DNA of 64,000 nt. Origin: a candidate division KSB1 bacterium (GTDB lineage: Bacteria > Zhuqueibacterota > Zhuqueibacteria > Residuimicrobiales > Krinioviventaceae). Both the position numbers and the translations under genes were made by a program. The stretch is taken from assembly GCA_034521575.1 (NCBI GenBank), contig JAXHMJ010000001.1:451282-515281 (forward strand), in the 5' to 3' direction. Shown piece by piece: positions 20,001 to 29,494 of this stretch (position 1 is the first letter of the stretch; each line of letters starts with the position of its first letter). Under the pieces are notes generated by a model, which saw only the letters and a program-made list of their open reading frames with translations, did not search any database and was not told the DNA's origin.

Positions 20001-22245
20001 TACTGATTTCACTCAAGGAACTGTATTCAATTTTAATCAATCCGCATTGTTCCAGGTTGGGAGAGGTGATTCGCCATCCGCGCTTTAAATCCCTGTATAG
20101 ACGATACCCCAATACATTGCGAAATGCTTTTTCCGTATTTGTCTTTTCAAGATACTGAGCCCCGGGTTTACTGGCATAATATTCGAATGCAAAGTTCAGA
20201 GCATTGTAAACCGCTATAGTCAGTTCATCATGGTTAAGCCCTTGATCACCTTTGTTTACTATAGCTTGATAGAGTCCGGATCTCAGTACACCGATTTCGA
20301 TAAAATCATTGAAATGACCGGCTTGCAATGATGCATCCTGCCGGTTATCAGTAAAGCTTAACAGTTTACGGGCTGTCGGTTCCAAATTGGAATCGTTTTG
20401 TAAATAGCGTATGGAAGAAAGGCTCAATATGGTCGTTGCCGTACTTCTGCCCTCTGAAGACAATGTTGATAATTTTGCAAAATCACTTCGCTGCCGTATG
20501 CCATAGGAAACACCACAATTCAGGCAAAATTTGAATGGTGCCTGAATAAACTGAAATTTATTGCCTTTTTGATGAATATATCCATTTGGAGATATAGTTA
20601 TCGAATGGGGCAGATATTTTTTACGATTCTTTTTAATAACCTGTTGTTCATTTCTTTCTTCGATCCAGTCATCTGGAAGTCTTTTGACAACGTCGTCCGG
20701 ATCCTGCGGCCAGGTATTATTTTTGTTATAAAATAGAAAACCGATTTCATCATCATCAGTTTGTTGATCGTTTAATTCTCTTGCAATAATGCGTATCCCT
20801 TGATCATCCTGTTGTTTTCTTATCATGTAATATTCTTGCCCGCATTCACGACAAAATGCAACAGGGAGTAAAATACGGTTCCGGTCTCCGGGGACGAACT
20901 GTTGTTTGTTGATGGTGATATACCGGTTCTCATGATCCAGTGATACATACACCGCATCACCGCGGCTGATAAACTGGTGCAGGCGGAATGCAAAAGGTGG
21001 AAATCCATTTTCCGGGTTGGGTTCAGCAACGATAACCGGTCATTAATGCATCTTTGATTGCTTTGGCACATTTTTTTTCGGAAATACCTGCAGCTTTGCT
21101 CAATTCTCCGGCAGCTCCATTTTCTCCGCCAATACTTTTAGGTGTCGTTCGAATTAGTCGTCCACTTTTATCTTTTGTAACGCCAAACGTTGATTCAATC
21201 CAGATGGATAATGGCTCTTTAATAAATGACTCGAATTTTGGGGAAAGCTTATAATCGGGTTGTAAAAGCTGTTTTTTTAATGACTCTATCAAATTGGGAT
21301 CGTTGATCTTAATATCTGGTGTTACTCTTTTTACCGTTTCGCCGATTACATTTGACGGCTTGACCGTTGTTCCAAAAATTTGAGATGCAACCTCGGCTAT
21401 ATTTTTCTGCTGTTCACCAAAGTCTCCTTTTCCCGCCAGTGTTGCAGAGGTGCCTATACACTGTAAGTGATAAGCTGCAAAAGCCTCTCGAACCCTCCGC
21501 ACCAGAAACGAAACATCCGCACCTTGCCGTCCGCGATATGTGTGCAGCCAGTATCCAATACCAAATAATTCAAACCGGATGCTGCTTCAATTAGTTTTCT
21601 TTCGTCCAATCGGGTCAGAATGAGTTCCAGCATGACATAATTTGTCAGTAAAATGTCCGGCGGATTTTTTATGATTTCCCTTCTGGTTTCATCTGACTCT
21701 TGTCCCGTATACTTTGCAAACTTGACCGGATAATTATTTTTAGAATATCCCCATTGGATGAACTTTTCCAATTCCCCAAATTGACTATTGGCCAATGCAT
21801 TCATCGGGTAAACTATAATAGCTTTAATACCTTTACCCGATCCCTGTCTGACGATACTGTCAACAATGGGGATGATATAAGCGAGACTCTTGCCGGAACC
21901 TGTTCCAGTGGTTAATACATAAGAATCATTAGACTGTGCTGTTTTTATAGCCTGGGCTTGATGAAGATGAAGATGTAATGGTTTGCCTTTATCTTGTGCA
22001 TCAGATTTTTTTCTGAATATTCGTCTGCATTCCGGATGCAATACATTCTGATCAACCAGTTCATCCACCCATTCACCGGATTCGAATGAGGGATTGAGTT
22101 GAATCAAGGGTTCAGGCCACAGACTCCCTTGCTGTAGCTTTCGGCTCACATACTCATTGATCTGAGTATCCTGAATTTGGAGAAAACTATTTACGTATTC
22201 TTTATAATCCGTGATCAAATCATGGCGAAAACCAAATACATCCAT
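17095..22245 (-). pseudogene. DEAD helicase-DUF1998-nuclease-like fusion with two frameshifts (DISARM DrmA/DrmB- or Druantia DruE-like)
   Basis: About 1717 residues if the frames are joined. From ATG 22245 (MDVFGFRHDLITDYKEYV): Walker A TTGTGSGKSLAYIIP, then LVYPMNALANSQ. A frameshift at about 21545-21555 falls in the Walker B region: LVLD is followed by out-of-frame LHTYRGRQGADVSFLVRR. The next frame gives CIGTSATLAG until a stop at 21023. A second frameshift near 21036-21042 leads to AEPNPENGFPPFAFRLHQF and on to 17095. Helicase C (LGVDIAELNVVNLRNVPPTP...QRSGRAGRSGQ) and a DUF1998 Cys motif (C-x3-C-x2-C around EDCEAACYNCLMNYGN) follow. A C-terminal PD-(D/E)xK/DUF559-like tail (RPDFLYKENQVAVYIDGPYHD) ends it. 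Neither frameshift is in a homopolymer, so real inactivation is possible; the open frames on both sides argue that it is recent, or a sequencing error. Confidence 0.8.
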
Positions 22246-22330
22246 CCTGAACCCCGTCAATGAGAGTTTTCGATTTTACCCCAAATGACATGTAAAAATC
22301 AGCTGGTCATTTTAGCAAGCACTTTTTCTT

Positions 22331-22359
22331 ATAATAATTATTTTAAAATTGAAACGCAA
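22331..22359 (-). promoter_or_regulatory. Probable sigma-70 promoter of the defence operon
   Basis: On the minus strand, TTGCGT (22359-22354) and TATTAT (22336-22331) are separated by 17 bp, a good -35/-10 pair upstream of the helicase start at 22245. Seen by eye only. Confidence 0.45.
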
Positions 22360-22360
22360 G

Positions 22361-22382
22361 GATTTTGCAAAACGATTTTGCA
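22361..22382. repeat. Short direct repeat/operator candidate upstream of the defence promoter
   Basis: The 9-mer GATTTTGCA occurs twice with a 13-bp period, and the first copy overlaps the perfect palindrome TTTTGCAAAA. It sits immediately upstream of the predicted -35 of the defence operon, where a regulator could bind. The rest of the 22246-22742 intergenic region is AT-rich with no visible gene. It must also hold the promoter for the divergent NYN gene. Confidence 0.35.
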
Positions 22383-22742
22383 TTGTTGGGTCATGACTTT
22401 TTATATAAGATACTGTTAAATTTGAATACGATATTGAATGTGCTCAGGTTTACTGATTGTGATTATCATCTGATGATATGAGTTAAGGTATATTCGATTT
22501 TAAAATGATTTGAATTTATTCATCTAAATGAATATCTTTAGGTATGGGAATGTTCACTCGGTCTGTAAAATATCCGAGACAGACTGACATCCAGCGTTTT
22601 TTAGGTTGAGTAATTAACGAGTTGTTTTTTAATTTTGTGAAAAGTACTATTTTTCTATAAAGCTTGATCTCAAGAAAAAGAGTCACAGATTCTTGTATGA
22701 ATGATAAAATAAAACTCTACCCAAAACCGGAGGCACCGCATC

Positions 22743-23324
22743 ATGCTCAACCTCACTCGTCTCTGCATTTTTATCGACTATGACAATTTTACCATCTCTT
22801 ACGGGAGCGCACATCATGTTAAACGCAAAGACATTGATGTGTGGGATACGCTGAACAGCAACTTGATCAAGTTATATGCGGAAGCATTTTGCAATCCGGA
22901 ATTTGAGCGTGTTGTTCATTGCGGCACTTATGTGTGTGTCGGAGTGGGAGAACACAGATTGACGAACAAAGAAATGCAACTGCGAAAATTTTTCAAATCA
23001 TTGGATCGGGAGCAGGGGTATATTTTTAAATACGGACACCGCAAGCCGCCAAAACAGAAAGATGGACAGGTACAGCTCGGAGAGGAAAAAGGTGTTGATG
23101 CTGAAATAATATGCCAGATGTTGATGGGGGCGTTTCTCGATCATTATGATGTCTGTATTCTGATGAGTGATGATTCTGATTATCTTCCCGCGGTTCACCG
23201 TGTACAAGATTATTTCAATAAAAAAGTCATCCAGGCCGGATTTCATGACAGCCGGTTGAGAAATCAGTCCTATGGGCATATAGCGCTTGAAGAGGCCGGC
23301 AAGATGTTGGATGTGTCTGGATAA
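22743..23324 (+). CDS. NYN-domain (LabA/DUF88-type) putative RNase
   Basis: 193 residues. The PIN-like NYN fold is clear: CIFIDYDNF (Asp residues near 12 and 14), EEKGVDAEIICQML (Asp about 119) and LMSDDSDYLPAVHRVQ (Asp residues about 141-145) form the acidic metal-binding site. These proteins are predicted single-strand RNA nucleases. GGAGG precedes the ATG with a 9-base spacer. It is transcribed away from the defence operon and stands alone between that operon and the sigma-54 island. NYN nucleases occur both in RNA metabolism and in defence loci, so a link to the neighbouring operon is possible but not shown. Confidence 0.8.
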   Translation: MLNLTRLCIFIDYDNFTISYGSAHHVKRKDIDVWDTLNSNLIKLYAEAFCNPEFERVVHCGTYVCVGVGEHRLTNKEMQLRKFFKSLDREQGYIFKYGHRKPPKQKDGQVQLGEEKGVDAEIICQMLMGAFLDHYDVCILMSDDSDYLPAVHRVQDYFNKKVIQAGFHDSRLRNQSYGHIALEEAGKMLDVSG

Positions 23325-23353
23325 CACCATATACATCACAGGTCTTTTAAATT

Positions 23354-23378
23354 ACACTCCAGGTGTTAAATATGACAC
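23354..23378 (+). promoter_or_regulatory. Candidate upstream activator half-sites
   Basis: Three half-sites ACAC, GTGT and ACAC are arranged as two overlapping dyads about 125-150 bp upstream of the sigma-54 site at 23501, the distance at which enhancer-binding proteins usually sit. Suggestive only. Confidence 0.25.
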
Positions 23379-23500
23379 TCAAAGTTCTCTTTTTATTGCC
23401 GTATCCTGGTATTTCATGACAAAATAGATGAATTAAGGAATGTATGCAAACTACTGATTATAAATAATTAAGTCGATTATTTGTTGCGATCCTTTTTTCA

Positions 23501-23516
23501 TGGCATCAATATTGCT
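23501..23516 (+). promoter_or_regulatory. Sigma-54 (-24/-12) promoter of the cysteine-desulfurase operon
   Basis: TGGCATCAATATTGCT matches the consensus TGGCAC-N5-TTGCW at all but one specified position, with the invariant GG and GC at the required 10-bp spacing. The start codon is 34 bp downstream. A sigma-54-type AAA+ protein is encoded in the same operon (30678-32432), which raises confidence that the site is used. Confidence 0.75.
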
Positions 23517-23550
23517 TGTTACTCAAGCAATATTAAGAATAGGATAAAAG

Positions 23551-24693
23551 ATGTCGGATATTTATCTTGATAACAATGCGACCACCGAACCACTGCCTAC
23601 AGTAAAGGAAGCTGTTATCAACACATTCAAGGTTTTTGGCAATCCATCCAGCCCTCATGCAGCAGGTATTAAAGCCAGAAAGCTCATTGAAGAAGCAAGG
23701 GCGCATGTTGCTGATATGATCAAGGCTGAACCGCATGAGATTGTTTTCACTTCCGGCGGTACGGAGAGCATTGTCACAAGTTTTAAAAGCGCACTCCAGA
23801 GACATGATAAACAGAGACGATCTGTTATTGTTTCATCTGTGGAACATACAGCAGTGATGGAAACAGCGGCCGAATATAAAAATCATGGATACTCGATTGA
23901 TTATGTGCCTGTTGATTATAAAGGCCAAATCAGTATGGAAGCATTGGAAGAACGTTTAAAAGAAAATCCCAACGCGTTTGTGTCCATCATGTATGCCAAT
24001 AATGAAACCGGTGTTATTTTTCCGGTTGAAGAAATATCAAATTTGGCGAAAAAATATAATGCTGTTCTTCATATTGATGCTGTTCAGGCGGCCGGTAAAC
24101 TGCCTGTTGATATAAAAAAAATACAATGTGATTATTTGAGTCTCTCGGCTCACAAGTTTCATGGTCTCAAAGGAACGGGCGCACTGTATGTTAACAGGAA
24201 GGCGCACATCAATCCATTTTTATCCGGACATCAGGAATCTAAACGCCGCGGCGGCACAGAGAATGTACCGGGTATTGTTGCAATGGGTGTTGCAGCCAAA
24301 GAGGTTCATAATAATATTGATAAAGATATGCAGCACATGAAAACCTTGCGCGATCGGTTACAGAATAAATTGTTAAATGACATAAAAGGGTCTGTGGTAA
24401 ATGGAGACCCGCAGCAACGCATCTGTAATACGTTGAACCTGCAGGTCCCCTATAAGGATGCCGCGATGCTGGTTGAAGCTTTGAGTCATAAAGGTGTTTA
24501 TGTTTCCACCGGAGCCGCCTGTACAACGGGCGGAGAGCCGTCGCATGTGTTGGCCGCAATGGGACTTGAAGAAAGTGAGGTGAACAGATCATTAAGAATT
24601 AGTACAAGCAGGTTAACAAACGTATCTGATATTGAACAAGCGCTCGAAATAATGATAGAGACTGAAAGAAATAGTATAAATGTGTATAATTAA
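23551..24693 (+). CDS. Cysteine desulfurase, NifS/IscS type
   Basis: 380 residues, full length. It begins IYLDNNATT, the standard start of the family. The PLP Lys is in LSAHKFHGLKGTGAL (about 201), the PLP-contacting His in SSVEHTA (about 98), the Asp in HIDAVQAAGK (about 175), and the catalytic Cys in STGAACTTGGEPSH (about 322). The enzyme takes sulfur from cysteine as a persulfide. The GTAC-type CTTG loop rather than IscS-type SS suggests a specialised paralogue. No scaffold (IscU) or sulfur-acceptor gene follows. It heads the sigma-54 operon, which is unusual for a housekeeping enzyme; the sulfur acceptor in this system is unknown. Confidence 0.9.
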   Translation: MSDIYLDNNATTEPLPTVKEAVINTFKVFGNPSSPHAAGIKARKLIEEARAHVADMIKAEPHEIVFTSGGTESIVTSFKSALQRHDKQRRSVIVSSVEHTAVMETAAEYKNHGYSIDYVPVDYKGQISMEALEERLKENPNAFVSIMYANNETGVIFPVEEISNLAKKYNAVLHIDAVQAAGKLPVDIKKIQCDYLSLSAHKFHGLKGTGALYVNRKAHINPFLSGHQESKRRGGTENVPGIVAMGVAAKEVHNNIDKDMQHMKTLRDRLQNKLLNDIKGSVVNGDPQQRICNTLNLQVPYKDAAMLVEALSHKGVYVSTGAACTTGGEPSHVLAAMGLEESEVNRSLRISTSRLTNVSDIEQALEIMIETERNSINVYN

Positions 24694-24708
24694 CAAAAGG
24701 TGTGTAAA

Positions 24709-26112
24709 ATGACTCTTGGTACTATTGATATTATTGGTATAATTTTATATTTTTCAGTTCTAGGAATTTTCGCCTACTTTACAAGACGAACGAAATCTTT
24801 TTCTGAATTTTCTATAGCTAAGCATTCTGTACCGGCTGCAATGATATTTGCCAGTATAGCGGCTACCTATGTTGGCCCAGGATTCGCTGTTGGTATGACA
24901 AGTAAAGGGTATAGTGCAGGTTATGCTTTCTATTTTTTTACATTTGCATATGTGTTGCAAACCATAATCGTTGGACTTTTTATAGCACCAAGACTCACTG
25001 AAAAGTTCAGGGATTGCTATACGCTTGGTGATGTAATGGAAAAATGTTATGGCAAATTTGCACATTTATTAGCTGGAATAGTATCTGTAGGATTATGTAT
25101 TGGATTTAGTGGTATTATGGCTAAAATTGGTGGTTCGATGTTACAGGCTATTACTGGTTGGGATTTAATGTTATGTATCGTTATAATAACTTTTATGACA
25201 GGTTTATATACGATGACCGGAGGAATTCGTGCATCTATTGCTACGGATGCTTTGCAGTTTGGATTATTCAGTATAATCATACCTGTCATGTTGATTCTTG
25301 CCTTCATAAAAATGCCGGAATCAGCTGATGTTGTGATGACAAATGCTAAAGAATTAACAGCTAATAGTTTTAAGAGTTTCACTATTCTCCAAATTATTGC
25401 CATTGTAATATCCTTTCTTCTGGGTGAAACACTTATCCCCCCTTATGCAAATCGTGCACTCGCTTCAAAATCAACGATTGATTCAAAAAAAGGATTTTCT
25501 TTTGCAGGTGCTTTTGGTGTAATCTGGTTAGCAATTGTTATTACATTAGGAATAATAGGGCATAGTTTTGTTCCTGAAGGGACAAAACCTGATGATGTAT
25601 TTCTGGTTATAGGTAGCATATTGATGCCACCAGGAGCATTTGGCTTACTACTTGCTTCTTTGATTGCTATTGTCATGTCTAGTCAGGACTCTGTAATTAA
25701 TGCCGGTTCGGTATCTATTGTAAGAGATATTATTGGCTTTAGGAAACAGCCTAGTGAGAAAAGTTCACTATTTTTAGGACGAGCAGGTACCGTATTAATA
25801 GTTGTCATTGCAACCGTTGTGGCTCGCTATGCACCGTCAATTATAGACGGTCTTTTAATTTGTTATTCTATTTGGGCACCGGCACTTTTATTACCCTTAA
25901 TACTCGGACTGTTTTTAAAACGGACTGTTCATCTTGCGGGTTGGTTATCAATGCTCGGTGGTGGTATTACTTCGATACTCTGGCAAACGGTATGGAACGA
26001 GCCTGAAGGCATTCCGGCGATAATAGCAGGACTATTAATTGGCGGTATGACTTATTTTATAGGATACATGCTTGGTTCAAGAAAAACAACATTATCTGGA
26101 GGTGCAAAATGA
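24709..26112 (+). CDS. Sodium:solute symporter family (SSF) transporter
   Basis: 467 residues from ATG 24709, chosen because AAGG lies 8 bases upstream; an in-frame GTG at 24700 is less likely. About 13 membrane helices are visible. The unwound-helix signature (ATYVGPGFAVGM) and LLASLIAIVMSSQDSVINAGSVSIVRDI in helix 8-9 are typical of SSF members. The substrate cannot be read from sequence; relatives carry sugars, amino acids or carboxylates. It follows the cysteine desulfurase by 15 bp and ends overlapping a 38-codon membrane peptide (ATGA). It could import cysteine-related substrates, or act as a membrane sensor in this signalling operon. Confidence 0.85.
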   Translation: MTLGTIDIIGIILYFSVLGIFAYFTRRTKSFSEFSIAKHSVPAAMIFASIAATYVGPGFAVGMTSKGYSAGYAFYFFTFAYVLQTIIVGLFIAPRLTEKFRDCYTLGDVMEKCYGKFAHLLAGIVSVGLCIGFSGIMAKIGGSMLQAITGWDLMLCIVIITFMTGLYTMTGGIRASIATDALQFGLFSIIIPVMLILAFIKMPESADVVMTNAKELTANSFKSFTILQIIAIVISFLLGETLIPPYANRALASKSTIDSKKGFSFAGAFGVIWLAIVITLGIIGHSFVPEGTKPDDVFLVIGSILMPPGAFGLLLASLIAIVMSSQDSVINAGSVSIVRDIIGFRKQPSEKSSLFLGRAGTVLIVVIATVVARYAPSIIDGLLICYSIWAPALLLPLILGLFLKRTVHLAGWLSMLGGGITSILWQTVWNEPEGIPAIIAGLLIGGMTYFIGYMLGSRKTTLSGGAK

Positions 26113-26225
26113 TTTTTATTTTTAGTATAATTTTCCCATTGATCTCAATATTATGCGGCATTTTCGTACTTTATAATGTAATGAAATTTGTTAAAGATAT
26201 ATATCAAGAAAATTACAGGAGTTAG
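26109..26225 (+). CDS. 38-residue single-helix membrane peptide
   Basis: MIFIFSIIFPLISILCGIFVLYNVMKFVKDIYQENYRS: one membrane helix and a basic tail. It overlaps the symporter stop by ATGA, and its last codons contain the AGGAG ribosome site for the next gene. Coupling on both sides and the clean hydrophobic composition support a real gene. Small subunits like this often accompany SSF transporters. Confidence 0.6.
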   Translation: MIFIFSIIFPLISILCGIFVLYNVMKFVKDIYQENYRS

Positions 26226-26228
26226 TTA

Positions 26229-27092
26229 TTGCATACAGAAAGCTATTTCGCAAATGATGAGAAAAATATTCTGGACATCATCAAATCTAATTTAGCAAGC
26301 TGCCAATCAATTGCTATTCAAGCCGGACATTTTCTTGTCTATTATGATCATACAGAAGATCTGCTATTACCTGGTATTGCAGAAGAATTAAAAAATCCAC
26401 GATATGAAATTGTAAAAGAAGAAATTGGTTATTTCCCTTTATTATCGTGGAAATTTGGTTTAGATTTAATTGAAAAAATAAATGCCCAGAATAAACATGT
26501 TCTAGTATTGGCTAATGATTGGCAATATATACCTAAAAATATTGATCGTATGCGATTCTATGATAAATTTTCCAGCTTACCGAACTCTTATAATGATTAC
26601 CTGGAGAGCAAGCAATCTTTAAACTTGCTAAAACCAGTAATGGATAATAATGATTTAGAGACCGGTGATTTTTTCAGCGAACAGACTTTGAGAAATGAAT
26701 ATGGTCGTCATATCAAAAAATTAGTAAAAAATAAACAATTGCCTGAAAGTGCAAATATAGTAAAAAATAATTCCGGTCTAACATGTAATATTATTAATTC
26801 AATTGGTCAACGAGAAGAAATATATTGTTCAAACAAACGTGAAAATTGCAGGCAAGAGGTTGCAGAATTGTTGTATCAAATAAAAAAGATGACAGGGTGT
26901 GATACAATAATTAATATTTATCCAAAGGCATGTAAAGAATTTGTTCATGCTGGGACAATTTTATTTGGTAAAATATTTTGCACAAAAGATACGGTTAAAA
27001 TAATAAACATTGGGTGCAATTCTATCCAAGTAGAAGATAGAGCCGATTTGCTGAAAAATGCTTTGGTGCAATTATATAAAATTAACATTTAA
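26229..27092 (+). CDS. Unknown 287-aa protein with TTG start
   Basis: The start is TTG at 26229, 8 bases after AGGAG; no ATG is suitably placed. Family not recognised. The N-terminal part (SIAIQAGHFLVYYDHTEDLLLPGIAEEL...HVLVLANDWQYIP) has alternating strands and helices like a Rossmann-type fold. The C-terminal part has several Cys (CSNKRENC, GCDTI, KACKEF, FCTKD, IGCN), which could bind metal or accept persulfide sulfur from the desulfurase two genes upstream. That is a speculation based on proximity and Cys count. It is followed by the methyltransferase gene 19 bp on. Confidence 0.55.
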   Translation: MHTESYFANDEKNILDIIKSNLASCQSIAIQAGHFLVYYDHTEDLLLPGIAEELKNPRYEIVKEEIGYFPLLSWKFGLDLIEKINAQNKHVLVLANDWQYIPKNIDRMRFYDKFSSLPNSYNDYLESKQSLNLLKPVMDNNDLETGDFFSEQTLRNEYGRHIKKLVKNKQLPESANIVKNNSGLTCNIINSIGQREEIYCSNKRENCRQEVAELLYQIKKMTGCDTIINIYPKACKEFVHAGTILFGKIFCTKDTVKIINIGCNSIQVEDRADLLKNALVQLYKINI

Positions 27093-27111
27093 AAAAAATA
27101 AAAGATAAGAA

Positions 27112-29493
27112 ATGGAAAGATTAGAATACAACATAAAGGCTTATGACAAGTTATATCGAAATGAATCTGGTTATTTTCCTGGTTTTCATGATAAACAAAT
27201 GTCGGGTATTAAAGAAATATACGAGAAAGTTTTTCAAAAAAATTTAATTTTTGAATCAATTGACACAATTGTGGATGTGGGTTGTGGTAAGGGCGAGTTG
27301 CTAATTTACCTCTTTGAAAAGCACCAACAGAAAAACTATATTGGTATCGATCCATCTCAAGAGGCGATTGACAGTGCAAAAAAGAAAATTAAAAGTATTA
27401 ATTCAAATGGTAAAATATTATTTTTGAATTTGGCCGCTGAAGGTATATTTAGTAATCCTGAGTTTTCTAGTGCAATAATTGGAACGTCTTTATTGATTAG
27501 TATGGGGCATTCAATACCACATTTTGAGGAAAAGTGGTTGGCAGAGTATGTTGATAAATTTAAACCCAAATATGTATATATTGATTTTTATCATAATTTC
27601 GGGGAAATAATTGATCAGCTCAACAATGATGAAAAAATAAAAATCGAACCTAAAAATTTTGAAAATGAAGAAATAACAGCTTTGTTCACTGAAATGAAAA
27701 ATACAGGTATTATCAATCGAGGCATATTGATAAATAAGGGAGGTTCTGAAACAAGAATTATTGAAACTCAACAAAATTTTAAAAAACCTGAATATTACAA
27801 AGAAGTTATTTCAAAAAAAGATTATTTGTCAATCGTGACCGATGAAATATATTATCTTGGATATGGTCCTATGAAAGGATTTCTGTTTTGTTATGAATCA
27901 GATATTGGAAGAATTATAAATGATAAATATTATGAATTTATTTATGGGCAAATTATTTCAAAAATTATGGAAAAAGACTATATCAAGGCTTTGTTTGAAG
28001 TAACAAAGATGAAATGTGAAGCAGTAATTCTACCTTTTGATAAAAGGTTGACATTTGCAAAATATTTTTCAATTGATGCAAGTAAAGATGATATCCCTAA
28101 TGAACAGATGCTTGTTGATTCTATTTATAATACTCAGGAAAAATATCCAACTGCGCATGGATTATTCATGACTTTTCTTGATAAAGTAAGCGTATCAAAT
28201 ATAATACCACTCACGGAATGGAAAGAAAAACTAATAAATAAAGTCGATAAATGTTTTGGAGATAATATAGAAAAACCATTTTTTAAAAAATGCTCAAAGG
28301 GAAATAAGCTTGATAAGGAAATTCCATTTTTTATTATTCCTTTTTATTTCGGTCAATTACCACTTTTTGGTCTTGTTTTACAAGTTGATAATGTACTAAA
28401 TAAAGAGTTTCTTTCTGAAGCAGTATTTTATGCATTTTTTAATGATGTATACAATTTAATAAATATTGAGATTGGCAAATTATTTAGAGATAATGAAATA
28501 GTTGGTAATTTTGTGCTTAGTAGTATAAATGCACTTGCTAATGCTGAGGGAACAAAAAATCGAGATGATGCAATAAGTGATTTTAAACGGCATTTTGCAT
28601 ATGCCAGAGAAAAACCTTGGAAATCATGGATCATTACATTACCAACTGTGGAGATCAAGAAAGTCAAAAGAATAAATGCAGAAAATGACGAATTTATCCA
28701 GTTGGTCGAATCTTGGCTGGAGAGGGGAAAAATGGATGAATATGATATTGTTAGTGAGTTTTTTAAAAGGTTGGATTTTTTTTCGGGGGGGAATCATGAT
28801 GAGTGTTGTAAGGCGCATTGTGATATTTTAGCAAATGCTGGTAATTTGGAATCAAATGTTTTACTTAATACTATTGTCAATACAAATGTCTTTAAGTGGT
28901 TAAAAAATAAAGTAAATTTTATAATCAATAACAAAAACACTAGCCTTTCGACAAATAAAGAATGTCAAGAGTGTTTTCAGTTATTAAAAAGTGTTTTTTG
29001 CAAGTGCCAAGAAAATAAGGGGAATGATTTTCGGTTTAGATTGCTTAGATTAAAAGGTGTACTTGAGATTAAATTGATGGACAAACAAACATCAATTAAA
29101 TATGATTATTTCCCAGATGTAACACGTAAAGATGAGAGTTGGTGGACAGGTGGATGTAAACTTAAGGATCCCTTTATTCAATTAGCTAATGACAAGACCG
29201 ATAAAATAATAGATTTACTTGAAAATGGTTTTAAAAACGATAGTATAAAAAATATCACTTTAGGGAAAAACAAAGATGAATATTTTTTAAAAATTAAATT
29301 AGTTAAAATATTTAATAATACTGCAATGGGACGGGGGCAGGATTACAATAACGTCAAAAAGTGTTTAAAAATTTTGGACTCTAATTATAAAGATCAAGCT
29401 TTCCAGGAATTAACTATAAAATTTGAAATAAATGATGATGGAAAAATGAGTGATTATTTTATATTAGCATATAGAAAAGAACAGGAATATTAA
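27112..29493 (+). CDS. SAM methyltransferase fused to GAF-like sensor region
   Basis: 793 residues. Residues 45-165 are a class I SAM methyltransferase: IVDVGCGKGELLIYLF (motif I, about 53-68) and YIGIDPS (motif II). Region 320-460 (TAHGLFMTFLDK...FFIIPFYFGQLPLFGLVLQVDNV...INIEIGKLF) has the strand pattern of a GAF domain. The last 130 residues contain ITLGKNKDEYFLKIKLVK and AMGRGQDYNNVKKCLKIL, which resemble a decayed histidine-kinase ATPase. This is inference. The operon encodes three receiver-like domains but no canonical kinase, so this protein may supply the signal. The substrate of the methylase is unknown. Base composition is strongly AT-rich, like the next two genes. Confidence 0.6.
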   Translation: MERLEYNIKAYDKLYRNESGYFPGFHDKQMSGIKEIYEKVFQKNLIFESIDTIVDVGCGKGELLIYLFEKHQQKNYIGIDPSQEAIDSAKKKIKSINSNGKILFLNLAAEGIFSNPEFSSAIIGTSLLISMGHSIPHFEEKWLAEYVDKFKPKYVYIDFYHNFGEIIDQLNNDEKIKIEPKNFENEEITALFTEMKNTGIINRGILINKGGSETRIIETQQNFKKPEYYKEVISKKDYLSIVTDEIYYLGYGPMKGFLFCYESDIGRIINDKYYEFIYGQIISKIMEKDYIKALFEVTKMKCEAVILPFDKRLTFAKYFSIDASKDDIPNEQMLVDSIYNTQEKYPTAHGLFMTFLDKVSVSNIIPLTEWKEKLINKVDKCFGDNIEKPFFKKCSKGNKLDKEIPFFIIPFYFGQLPLFGLVLQVDNVLNKEFLSEAVFYAFFNDVYNLINIEIGKLFRDNEIVGNFVLSSINALANAEGTKNRDDAISDFKRHFAYAREKPWKSWIITLPTVEIKKVKRINAENDEFIQLVESWLERGKMDEYDIVSEFFKRLDFFSGGNHDECCKAHCDILANAGNLESNVLLNTIVNTNVFKWLKNKVNFIINNKNTSLSTNKECQECFQLLKSVFCKCQENKGNDFRFRLLRLKGVLEIKLMDKQTSIKYDYFPDVTRKDESWWTGGCKLKDPFIQLANDKTDKIIDLLENGFKNDSIKNITLGKNKDEYFLKIKLVKIFNNTAMGRGQDYNNVKKCLKILDSNYKDQAFQELTIKFEINDDGKMSDYFILAYRKEQEY

Positions 29494-29494
29494 A

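Noticed and set aside
17095-22245. Programmed frameshifting in the helicase gene
   Set aside because: No slippery heptamer or downstream structure is apparent at either site, and two shifts in one gene are more likely mutation or error.
23551-24693. Cysteine desulfurase as DndA of a DNA phosphorothioation system
   Set aside because: No dndB, C, D or E homologue follows. The downstream genes are a symporter and signalling proteins.
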